In this document: positions 46,388 through 53,790 of the stretch, piece after piece | How the letters are laid out: each line of letters begins with the position of its first letter | Numbering within the stretch: position 1 is the first letter of the stretch | Source: Phycisphaerales bacterium | GTDB taxonomy: Bacteria > Planctomycetota > Phycisphaerae > UBA1845 > Fen-1342 | Assembly (NCBI GenBank): GCA_022839625.1 | Contig: JALHJL010000004.1 | Coordinates: forward strand, 182,539 to 246,538 | DNA length: 64,000 bases | Direction of reading: 5' to 3' | Notes under the pieces: generated by a model | The model's input: only the letters and a program-made list of their open reading frames with translations | Database searches by the model: none | Told to the model about the DNA's origin: nothing | Program-made: the position numbers and the translations under genes

Positions 46388-47758
46388 GTGCGAGTGCCAG
46401 GCACCACCGACACGATTGTCGCGGTCTCCAGCGGCTGGCTGCCCAGCCCAGTTGGGATCATCCGCTTGAGCGGGCCGGACAGCTTCGATCTGATGCCGAG
46501 CCTTGGCCTGGCGCCACCGGATGCGCCCGGCGAGGCGCGACCGGCGTGGACAGCCGGCCGGCTTGCGCTGGGGTCGGACCAGTGGTTGCCGGTCATGGCG
46601 ATGTGGTTCCGCGCACCGCGGAGCTACACCGGGCAACACGTGGTCGAGCTTCACACGGTCGGCTGCCTGCCGCTGCTGCGCGAAATCGCGGCCCGGCTCA
46701 TCGAGCAGGGCGCCCGGCGCGCGTTGCCAGGTGAGTTCACAGCCCGGGCGTTTCTCAGCGGCAGGCTCGCGGCTTCGCAGGTGGAGGGCGTGCTGGCGCT
46801 GATGAGTTCCGAGCAGGAGGCGGCGGTTCGCCAGGCGGCCCGGCTGGCGCGGGGATCGGAACGCCGCATCGCCGAAGACGTGGTCAGGGGCATTGTTCGG
46901 CTGCTGGCCCTGATCGAGGCCGGGATCGATTTCGTTGACGAGGAGGACGTTCGCTTCATCAGCGCCCCGGAAGTCGTACGTGAGATCGATACCCTCGTGG
47001 CCGGCATAGATGCCGAGCAAGGCGGCAGCGCGGCGAGCAAACGGCCGGGCCGCCCGCACATCGCCCTGGCGGGCTTCCCCAACGCCGGCAAGAGCACGCT
47101 CTTCAATTGCCTGGTGGGGTACGAGCGGGCGCTGGTCTCGCCGGTATTGGGAACGACGCGCGACGTGCTATCCGCGGAACTGGAGTTCGGCGGGCTCGGC
47201 GCCGTCCTACAGGACTGTGCCGGAGTGGGCGACACGGCGGACGAGCTGGAGCTCGCGTGCCACCATGCTGGCGAGCGAGCGGCCCAGGAGGCTGACCTGG
47301 TGCTTTGGGTTCATGCGGCCGACACCGTGTGGGACGAGCGCGAGGTATCGGCCTGCGCGCGGATGCCGTTCGAACGCCGCCTGCTCGTGTGGAGCAAGAC
47401 GGATTTGACGGGTGGACGGCCGCGCGCCGCGGCTCCGCTGGACTTCCTGGACGAGGTCGTCGTGAGCGCCGTCAGCGGCACAGGCGTCGCGGCCCTCGAG
47501 GAGCTGGTCGCCGGGCGTCTGGAGAAGATGGCGGCGCTGCGTGGCGAGGCGCTTTGTGCAGGTGAGCTGCACGCCGCGACGGCCGCGTTGAAGCGGGCGA
47601 GGATGATCGCCGCGGGTTCCGGCGACGTGCTGCCTTCCCCGGAGCTGATCTCGCTTGAGCTGCGGGCGGCACACGAGCTGCTCACCTCCGAGACGTCCCG
47701 TGGGCTCGACGAAGAGCTGCTGTCGCGGATCTTCTCGGAGTTCTGCGTCGGCAAGTGA
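46388..47758 (+). CDS. mnmE: tRNA modification GTPase MnmE
   Basis: 456 aa from GTG 46388 with GGAG nine bases upstream. Folate-binding N-domain (DTIVAVSSGWLPSPVGIIRL, YTGQHVVELHTVGC, LPGEFTARAFLSGRL), helical domain with inserted G-domain (GFPNAGKST, GTTRDVLSAEL, DCAGVGDTADELE) and the C-terminal FCVGK. With MnmG it makes 5-carboxymethylaminomethyl-U34. Odd points: G4 NKxD reads SKTD, and the G3 region lacks the usual LR after DTAG. Either may alter guanine specificity or hydrolysis. The partner mnmG is not in the window. Confidence 0.92.
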   Translation: MRVPGTTDTIVAVSSGWLPSPVGIIRLSGPDSFDLMPSLGLAPPDAPGEARPAWTAGRLALGSDQWLPVMAMWFRAPRSYTGQHVVELHTVGCLPLLREIAARLIEQGARRALPGEFTARAFLSGRLAASQVEGVLALMSSEQEAAVRQAARLARGSERRIAEDVVRGIVRLLALIEAGIDFVDEEDVRFISAPEVVREIDTLVAGIDAEQGGSAASKRPGRPHIALAGFPNAGKSTLFNCLVGYERALVSPVLGTTRDVLSAELEFGGLGAVLQDCAGVGDTADELELACHHAGERAAQEADLVLWVHAADTVWDEREVSACARMPFERRLLVWSKTDLTGGRPRAAAPLDFLDEVVVSAVSGTGVAALEELVAGRLEKMAALRGEALCAGELHAATAALKRARMIAAGSGDVLPSPELISLELRAAHELLTSETSRGLDEELLSRIFSEFCVGK

Positions 47759-47827
47759 CATGCGCCGCCTGTGTAGACGGCCCCATCCGGGGACTTGGCT
47801 TCATCCAGAGGCGGGGGGAGAGAGAAT

Positions 47828-47858
47828 CCATAACATATTGTTAACAAGCGACTTATGG
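47828..47858. promoter_or_regulatory. operator-like dyad
   Basis: CCATAA (47828-47833) and TTATGG (47853-47858) flank a perfect 10-bp palindrome TTGTTAACAA (47838-47847) with the same centre. It is AT-rich in a GC-rich context. Possible binding site of a dimeric regulator; no regulator is encoded nearby. Confidence 0.35.
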
Positions 47859-48000
47859 AGCGCCCGGGCTCTGCCATCGGGAGATCGCGGCGACTGCTTC
47901 AGGATTCGATGCGGACCGGCCGATGATGAATATGGCGAGGCGCAGGCCGACCGTACCTGTCGTCGGCCCGGCGTATGCCGGAGGCGATTTCCGCCTCGCG

Positions 48001-48117
48001 TATAATTCATAGGAGGCACGAATACCGGACCTTGCAGGGCAAGGTCGCAGTACCTGGCTTCTTTCCCCTCCGGAGAGCACCGGGTCGCCTTCGGGCCCCT
48101 GGTGCCCTCTTTTTTTT
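48001..48117 (+). ncRNA. small RNA or leader ending in an intrinsic terminator
   Basis: A perfect -10 box TATAAT at 48001 (poor -35) would start a transcript near 48013 that ends ~105 nt later at a strong terminator. Inside, ACCTTGC-AGG-GCAAGGT forms a hairpin flanked by CCGG/CCTGG pairing, and AGGAGG near the 5' end can pair with CCCCTCC just before the terminator. I do not match it to a known riboswitch, 6S or SRP RNA. It may be an attenuator for the ACT gene 250 bases on, or a free small RNA. Confidence 0.5.
48073..48117 (+). terminator. intrinsic terminator with T8 tract
   Basis: GAG-A-GCACC-GGG pairs with the complementary strand up to GGTGC-C-CTC at 48109, about 11-12 pairs with one mismatch, followed by eight T (48110-48117). 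This is the clearest rho-independent terminator in the window. Confidence 0.8.
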
Positions 48118-48163
48118 GTCGCCCGCGGGGCCGCTCGGCCGCCGGGAGAAGAGGGCCGGCGAG

Positions 48164-48172
48164 TGATATAAT
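48164..48172 (+). promoter_or_regulatory. extended -10 promoter before the ACT gene
   Basis: TG-A-TATAAT at 48164-48172 is a full extended -10 element. The -35 region is weak, as expected for this type. It would give the ACT-domain gene (start 48371) a ~190-nt leader. Confidence 0.5.
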
Positions 48173-48370
48173 GCATTGTGGAGTGTCGCGGATGGGTTGA
48201 GGGAGCAGCGGCAGGATGTCACGCCGGCGGGTACCTTGCGGGTCCCTGGGGGAGATGATAGAAGTGAACACAACACATTCTGGGCGCAGGCGCGGTCGTG
48301 TGCGCGCGGGCCGGGCGCGTCTGGCAGCCGGCGGGTTGGAGACGTGTCGGATACCCAAGGAGCCACAGCG

Positions 48371-48844
48371 ATGAAACCGAGCGATGGCGCGACAAGAACG
48401 GACACGCAATTCTCCGTCTTCCTGGCCAATAAGCCCAACATCCTGGCGCGGGTGTGTCATCGGCTGGCCGATGACAAGGTCAACATCGTGGCGCTGAGCA
48501 TGATGGACTCCAGCGAGCATGGCGTCCTGCGGCTGGTCGTGGAACACCCGGAGCGTGCCCGCCGCAGCCTGGAAGCCCTCAACGTTCCTTCCACCGAGAG
48601 CACCGTGCTGGTGACCAGCTTGCCGAATCGTCCCGGTGCGATGGCGGACGTTGTCGAGCGCCTGGCGAGCAGCCACATCGGTGTGAACTACGCGTATTGC
48701 ACGTCGGGCGCGGCAGGCGGGCAGACCTTGGGCGTGTTTCGCGTCTCCGACTTCCGCAAAGCCATGCAGGTTCTCGACGAGCGCCGGCCGCGACGGAAGC
48801 AGGTCGGGACGGCCCGTGCTGTCGTGCGGCCGCGCCGGAATTAG
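48371..48844 (+). CDS. tandem ACT-domain protein
   Basis: 157 aa from the ATG at 48371, eight bases after AGGAG. Two ACT repeats: QFSVFLANKPNILARVCHRL with DKVNIVALSMMD, and VLVTSLPNRPGAMADVVERL with HIGVNYAYCTSG. No catalytic domain is attached. ACT pairs bind amino acids allosterically. Stand-alone tandem proteins of this type occur in many bacteria and may sense branched-chain amino acids (inference). A basic tail (RRPRRKQ...RPRRN) could bind nucleic acid. Its long leader with terminator suggests regulation. Confidence 0.85.
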   Translation: MKPSDGATRTDTQFSVFLANKPNILARVCHRLADDKVNIVALSMMDSSEHGVLRLVVEHPERARRSLEALNVPSTESTVLVTSLPNRPGAMADVVERLASSHIGVNYAYCTSGAAGGQTLGVFRVSDFRKAMQVLDERRPRRKQVGTARAVVRPRRN

Positions 48845-48847
48845 CCG

Positions 48848-49351
48848 TTGAATCCCACGCAGGAGAGCGGCCGGGAAGCTGTATCTGAAGCGGGCGAAAC
48901 GCACCGGCCCGCCGCCGGGGTGCATCCGCGCTGGTGGGCGGCGGCGGTGCTGGCGGCCTGCACCACGGTGTTGGGTCTGTCCGCATACTTGAAGCCCGAT
49001 CCGCGCGGGTACGGGACCCACGCCCAACTGGGAACGGGCCAGTGCGGGATCCTCATCGTGACCGGGTATCCGTGTCCCACCTGCGGGATGACCACCGCGT
49101 TCGCGCACGCGGTGCGGGGGCAATGGTGGCGCAGCTTCCTCGCGCAGCCGGGGGGGTTCGTGATGGCGGTGGCGACGATGGTCCTCGCCGTGGTATCCGC
49201 GTGGACGCTGATCCGCGGGCGATGGCCGGCCGTGCGGCTGCCCTGGGTCACCCCCTTTCGGCTGCTCATGGGCTTCCTTGTGCTCCTGCTGGGGAGCTGG
49301 GCATTCAAGATCGTCCTGGGGCTGGCGCTCGGCACACTGCCCCGTTCGTAG
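48848..49351 (+). CDS. DUF2752 membrane protein
   Basis: 167 aa if the TTG at 48848 is used; the start is uncertain. Three membrane segments (WWAAAVLAACTTVLGLSAYL, FVMAVATMVLAVVSAWTLI, LLMGFLVLLLGSWAFKIVL). The family signature is GQCGILIVTGYPCPTCGMTT with A-F following (CPxCGxTTA). Function unknown in all relatives. It begins three bases after the ACT gene, so probably the same transcript. Confidence 0.85.
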   Translation: MNPTQESGREAVSEAGETHRPAAGVHPRWWAAAVLAACTTVLGLSAYLKPDPRGYGTHAQLGTGQCGILIVTGYPCPTCGMTTAFAHAVRGQWWRSFLAQPGGFVMAVATMVLAVVSAWTLIRGRWPAVRLPWVTPFRLLMGFLVLLLGSWAFKIVLGLALGTLPRS

Positions 49352-49478
49352 CGGGCACGCTACTTCAACTGGCCAAGAAGACCTGTTATAGTAGTGCGTT
49401 TGGCCAGGCACCCGCTGCGGCGGGACTCCCTGGCGGTAGGTTGGGTACCCGGCGATACACGCCGCGAGAAGTGCCGGA

Positions 49479-50942
49479 ATGGCAAACAAGGAACAACAGC
49501 CGGGCGAGGCTCCCGCGGCCCACGAATGTACCGAGGCCGATAAGGAGCGGGCGCGCCAGTGGTTTCGCAAGGCGGCCGATTGCCGCGAGCGGCGTGAGTA
49601 CGACTACGCCATTGAATGCTACCTGAACGGGCTGGGCTACTGGCCGGAGGCGGTTGAGGAGGGGCACATGCCGTTGCGCTCGCTGGCGATTCAGCGGCAG
49701 CAGGCGGGCGGCAAGAAGCCGGGCCTCATGGACGGCGTGCGCGGGTCGCTGGGCGGTCGGGACCCCAAGCGGGGTCTGTTGAGCGCGGAGCGGCTGTTGA
49801 GCATGGATCCGCAGAACGGGGGCCACGCGGAAACATTGCTGAAGCACGCCATCAAAGGCGGCTTTCTGGAAACCGTGAAGTGGGTGGCACCCATCATCTT
49901 CGACTCCCTGCGCAAGGAGAAGAAGCCGAACAAGGGCCGGTTCAAGACGTTCCGGGACAGCATGGTGGAGGCGGCGGCGCTGGCGGACGCGCGGGGAGAC
50001 GGGGCCTCGGAGACGTGGCTGCTGGAGCAAGCGGTCAACTCGCTGGAGTACGTGATCGTGCGCACGCCGACGGACGAAGACCTGCGGAACGAGCAGCGCG
50101 ACCTGGCGGGCAGGCTGACGATCTCGCGCGGCAAGTACGAGCATGCCGAGGACTTCCGTGACTCGCTGCAAGATGCCGAGGCCCAGAAGCTGCTTCACGA
50201 TTCCGACCGCATCCAGCAGACGGAGTCGTCGCTCGACGCGCTGATCGCGGCCGCGCGGAGCGCGTGGCTGGCCGCGCCCAATACGCCCGCGAAGCTGAAC
50301 GCATACGTCGAGGTCTTGCTGCGGACGGAGCGGAAGCCGGACGAGGCCGAGGCCATCAAAGTCCTGATGGAGGCGTTCGCGAAGACGAACAACTACAGCT
50401 TCAAGTTGCGGGCCGACGACGTACGGCTGCGGCAGCTCGCGCGCGACGCCCGAACCGCGGCGAGCAGGGCGCGCGAGACCGGCTCGGAGGACGATCAGCA
50501 GCAGGCCCGCCTCGCGGCCCTGGAGTACCGCGAGACCGCGCTGGAGACCTACCGCGAGCGGGTCACGAAATACCCCACGGACCTGCGGATGAAGGCCAAG
50601 CTCGGCGCGCTCCTGTTCGAGGCGGGGGAGTACGACGAAGCCATCCCGGCGCTGCAAACGGCGCAGGCCGACCCGCGCAGCCGGGCGCGCTGCGAGCTGC
50701 TCCTGGGGCGGGCGTTCTTTGAGAAGAACGATGCCATCCAGGCCGCGGCGGTATTGCGCGAAGCGCTCGCGCACAGCGAGGGAACCGACGAGCACAGCAA
50801 AGAGCTTCTGTATTGGCTGGCGCGGGCCTGCGAGGCCGCCGGCAACATCGACGAGGCCAAGGACGCGTACGGCCGGCTGCTGCGTCAGGATTACAACTTC
50901 ATGGCCGGTGATGCCCGCAAACGTCTGGAGAAGCTGAATTAA
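49479..50942 (+). CDS. TPR-repeat protein
   Basis: 487 aa, soluble, no signal peptide. Helical TPR units are visible at residues ~24-58 (ARQWFRKAADCRERREYDYA, then IECYLNGL), ~270-330, ~385-420 and ~425-480 (LGALLFEAGEYDEAIPALQT, ELLYWLARACEAAGNIDEAK). Such proteins are assembly scaffolds. Gene context (rpsT follows by 27 bases) suggests constitutive expression, but no partner is evident. Confidence 0.8.
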   Translation: MANKEQQPGEAPAAHECTEADKERARQWFRKAADCRERREYDYAIECYLNGLGYWPEAVEEGHMPLRSLAIQRQQAGGKKPGLMDGVRGSLGGRDPKRGLLSAERLLSMDPQNGGHAETLLKHAIKGGFLETVKWVAPIIFDSLRKEKKPNKGRFKTFRDSMVEAAALADARGDGASETWLLEQAVNSLEYVIVRTPTDEDLRNEQRDLAGRLTISRGKYEHAEDFRDSLQDAEAQKLLHDSDRIQQTESSLDALIAAARSAWLAAPNTPAKLNAYVEVLLRTERKPDEAEAIKVLMEAFAKTNNYSFKLRADDVRLRQLARDARTAASRARETGSEDDQQQARLAALEYRETALETYRERVTKYPTDLRMKAKLGALLFEAGEYDEAIPALQTAQADPRSRARCELLLGRAFFEKNDAIQAAAVLREALAHSEGTDEHSKELLYWLARACEAAGNIDEAKDAYGRLLRQDYNFMAGDARKRLEKLN

Positions 50943-50969
50943 CGGCTGGAACTGCCAAAGGGAGTAACT

Positions 50970-51248
50970 GTGGCTCACTCATTATCTTCCAAGAAACGCA
51001 TCCGCCAGAACGCCCGCCGCCGGGCGGTGAACCGCGCCCGGCGCAGCGCGCTGCGCACCAAGCTTCGCAAATCGAACGAGGCCCTGGCCCGCGGAACCCC
51101 GGCGGACGCCGAGCGCGTCATCCGCGAGACGTGCCAGACGCTGGACCGCGAGGCGAGCCGGCGTACGCTGCACCGCAACGCCGCGGCCCGGCGCAAGAGC
51201 CGCCTGGCCAAGCGCCTCAACGCCATGAAGCAGAAGGCGGCCGGGTAG
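50970..51248 (+). CDS. rpsT: ribosomal protein S20
   Basis: 92 aa from the GTG at 50970 after AAGGGAG. The protein is Lys/Arg-rich and helical as expected: MAHSLSSKKRIRQNARRRAV, RSALRTKLRKSNEAL, HRNAAARRKSRLAKRLNAMK. It binds 16S rRNA in the small subunit. Preceded by a TPR gene and followed by a glycosyltransferase. Confidence 0.95.
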   Translation: MAHSLSSKKRIRQNARRRAVNRARRSALRTKLRKSNEALARGTPADAERVIRETCQTLDREASRRTLHRNAAARRKSRLAKRLNAMKQKAAG

Positions 51249-51275
51249 CCCGGGCGGGGCCGGCGGTACGCACCG

Positions 51276-53042
51276 GTGTTCAACGCCATTCACGTCTCGC
51301 ATGAAGCCGTCTACAAGGTGGGCGGCATCGGCACGGTGCTGGAGGGCCTGATCAACAGCCGTCCCTATCGCGACGGCGTGGCCCGGACGGTGCTGGTCTG
51401 TCCGATGTTCTACCCGGAGAAGGCGGAGCGGTTCGGCCCTGGGGGGGTGATCGAGTACTCCTCGCTCGACCAGGTCTATGACGGACCCTACCGGGCTGCA
51501 TTCCACGAGGTGGAACGCGACTTCGGGGTGCGGCTGGCGTACGGGCGGCGGCCGCTGGAGGACGAGCCGTCCGGGCGGCGCACGGTGTGCGAGGTGTTGC
51601 TGGTCGACTTGCGCGGCATCAACCTGCACCGCGTCAACGCCCTGAAGGGGCTGCTCTGGGAGCGCTACGGACTGCGCTCCGACGCCTACGAGCATATCTG
51701 GGAGTACGAGCAATACGTGCAGGTGGCGGCCCCGGCAGTTGCGGCGCTGGAAGCGCTGCGGCTGGCGACCCGCGACACGCCCGCCGTGGTTTTTGCCCAT
51801 GAGTTCATGGGTGTGCCGACCGCCCTCGCGTTACAAGCCACACATCCCGAGCGCTATCGCACCCTGTTTTATGCACACGAGGTGGCCCCGATCCGCCGGC
51901 TGGTGGAGAAGCATCCCGGCCACGACGTGATGTTCTACAACGCGATGCGCCTGGCGGCCGAAGGGGGTCTCTACCTGGAACAGGTCTTCGGCCCGCAACA
52001 CGAGTACTTCAAGCACGCGGTCGTGGAGGCGGCGCGGCACTGCGACGGCCTGCTGGCGGTGGGTCACCACGTCCTCGATGAGCTGCGCTTCCTCAGTCGC
52101 GACTTTGAGGCCGCGGACATCACGTTGGCCTACAACGGGATTCCGGCCCGGAGCATCACGCTCCCGGAACGCCGCGCGGCCCGCGCGCGCCTGGGCGACT
52201 ATTGCGAACGTCTGCTCGGCTGGCGGCCGGATTACCTCTTCACCCACGTAACGCGGATGGCCCAGAGCAAAGCGATGTGGCGCGACCTCGACATCCTGGC
52301 GGCGCTGGACGAGCGGTTTCACGCCACCGGCCGGTCCGCCGTCGTACTGGTCCTCTCCACCGAGCTGCCGCGCCGTCCGCCGGAAGACATCCGGGCGATG
52401 GAGCAGGAATACGGCTGGCCCGTGGCGCACCGCGAGGGCGGGCGCGACCTGACCGGCGGCGAGGCCCACTACTATCAATGGGTACAGGCCTTCAACGCCC
52501 GTGCCCGCTGCATCAAGATCATCTACATCAACCAGTTCGGGTTTGACCGGGAGCGCTGCGGCCGCAGGGTGCCGGAAGACGTCGAGTTCCTGGACGTCCG
52601 CCGGGCCAGCGACCTCGAGTTCGGCCTCAGCCTCTACGAACCATTCGGGATCTCGCCGCTGGAGACGTTGACCTACGGCGGCCTGTGCCTGGTGAGCACC
52701 AGCTGCGGCTGCACCGGCTTTGTGCGACAGGCGATGGGGTCGAAACGGTCGCCGAACATCATCACGGCGAACTACATCGACCTCGTGCGGCGGCCGCGGT
52801 CCGTCAAGGATGCGCTGGCGATCGGGGCGGACGAGCGGCGGGAGGTCGAGGCCAAGGTGGCCGAACAACTGGCCGAGCAGATCATCAAGCGTTTACCGTC
52901 CAACGAAGGCGAGACGCAGCATCTGATCGAAGCGGGGGCCGATCTCGCACGACGTATGAGCTGGGACGCGGCGGCGGAGCGGTTTGTGTTTCCGGCCATA
53001 CGGCGGGCCGGCGCGCGCCGGCGCGTCCTCCACGTGGCCTAG
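51276..53042 (+). CDS. glycogen/starch-synthase-like GT-B glycosyltransferase
   Basis: 588 aa from GTG 51276 (weak site). The N-terminal nucleotide-sugar loop VYKVGGIGTVLEGL matches the KxGG motif of glycogen synthases (GT5, and equally GT3). AHEFMGVPTALAL, FYAHEVAPIRR, GVGHHVLDELR-like AVGHHVL and NGIPARSI fit a GT-B fold. The C-terminal catalytic block SLYEPFGISPLETLTYGGLC contains the paired Glu. VSTSCGCTGFV follows. It likely builds or extends an alpha-glucan from ADP- or UDP-glucose; the donor is not determined. No other glycogen genes are near. Confidence 0.82.
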   Translation: MFNAIHVSHEAVYKVGGIGTVLEGLINSRPYRDGVARTVLVCPMFYPEKAERFGPGGVIEYSSLDQVYDGPYRAAFHEVERDFGVRLAYGRRPLEDEPSGRRTVCEVLLVDLRGINLHRVNALKGLLWERYGLRSDAYEHIWEYEQYVQVAAPAVAALEALRLATRDTPAVVFAHEFMGVPTALALQATHPERYRTLFYAHEVAPIRRLVEKHPGHDVMFYNAMRLAAEGGLYLEQVFGPQHEYFKHAVVEAARHCDGLLAVGHHVLDELRFLSRDFEAADITLAYNGIPARSITLPERRAARARLGDYCERLLGWRPDYLFTHVTRMAQSKAMWRDLDILAALDERFHATGRSAVVLVLSTELPRRPPEDIRAMEQEYGWPVAHREGGRDLTGGEAHYYQWVQAFNARARCIKIIYINQFGFDRERCGRRVPEDVEFLDVRRASDLEFGLSLYEPFGISPLETLTYGGLCLVSTSCGCTGFVRQAMGSKRSPNIITANYIDLVRRPRSVKDALAIGADERREVEAKVAEQLAEQIIKRLPSNEGETQHLIEAGADLARRMSWDAAAERFVFPAIRRAGARRRVLHVA

Positions 53043-53097
53043 TGCGGCCAGGGAGGATGGACGGGCAGGGCACGGCCCGGCGGGCGGGGGTGCTCTG

Positions 53098-53379
53098 TCA
53101 CGCGTACACGTCGATGTGCCCGGCGCGAAAGCCGCTGATGGCCGAGGCCACCTGTACGCTGCCTGTTGTGTCAAGCAGGTCGGCGAACTGCCGGGCGGAC
53201 GCGCTGAGCTGCTGGAGCGCGGACGGAGGCTGGGCCAACATGGAGCCTGTCGTCTGTTGCTCCAGCTTCGCGTGAGCTGTGCTCTCGACTGTGCGTCGCT
53301 CCGGTTGCGGCCGATGGATCGGCATGGGGACGATCCCAGCCACCGCCGCCGCACCTGTCGAGATGTCCGGGCCAAACAT
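53098..53379 (-). CDS. small hypothetical protein, 93 aa
   Basis: ATG at 53379 with GGAGAG five bases upstream. Composition is like a real protein rather than a shadow: MFGPDISTGAAAVAGIVPMP, a polar middle, LQQLSASARQFADLLDTTGS, and SGFRAGHIDVYA at the end. No signal peptide or clear membrane helix. I do not recognise the family. Confidence 0.55.
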   Translation of the reverse strand: MFGPDISTGAAAVAGIVPMPIHRPQPERRTVESTAHAKLEQQTTGSMLAQPPSALQQLSASARQFADLLDTTGSVQVASAISGFRAGHIDVYA

Positions 53380-53790
53380 GACAACTCTCCGACTGGCGAA
53401 CGGACCTTCGGAAGTTGCGTGTCGGAAGGAAGCAGGTGCCCAAGCCGAGTATTCGATTCATGAAGGTCGGAAGTCAAGTGCGCCGGGCCTGGAAGCCGAG
53501 ACGCAGCCCGGGCCGCGCTGCAACGGCTTGCGCCGCCGGGAATTATCGGGAGTGCGGCGGGCCGCGGCGATGGCCGGAAGGCAGTCCAGTCATGCCGCCG
53601 GCTTCCGACTGGCCTGAGGCGCCGCGGCTCCTCATGTCGCATGACGGTTGGCAGTCCGTTGAAAAAGGGTACAGGCACCGCGAGAGAACTATGCGGCACT
53701 ACCGTGAAAGGCCGCCGCCGCGGAGCCAGCCCCCTTTCTCAACGGACACATAGCGGACCCCGCGGTGGGCCGCGAACCAGGAGACCTTCG
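53380..53790. other. spacer before the S9 peptidase
   Basis: 411 bases. The first ~270 show nothing I can name. The last part holds the inverted repeat at 53654-53747. Confidence 0.45.
53654..53747. repeat. inverted repeat, 16-bp arms (MITE/REP-like)
   Basis: GTCCGTTGAAAAAGGG (53654-53669) pairs with CCCTTTCTCAACGGAC (53732-53747) at 15 of 16 positions. A further ten bases inside pair at six positions. It lies 43 bases before the start of the S9 peptidase gene. Confidence 0.6.

Larger units (their letters stand above)
47759..48370. other. 612-base spacer with operator-like dyad, small RNA unit and promoter
   Basis: Contains, in order, the dyad at 47828-47858, the TATAAT/small-RNA/terminator unit at 48001-48117, and an extended -10 promoter at 48164-48172 before the ACT gene. 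No protein gene is convincing. Confidence 0.55.

Noticed and set aside
47820..47860. AT-rich patch after mnmE as a replication origin
   Set aside because: mnmE often lies near oriC, but no DnaA boxes, dnaA, rnpA or mnmG are present here.
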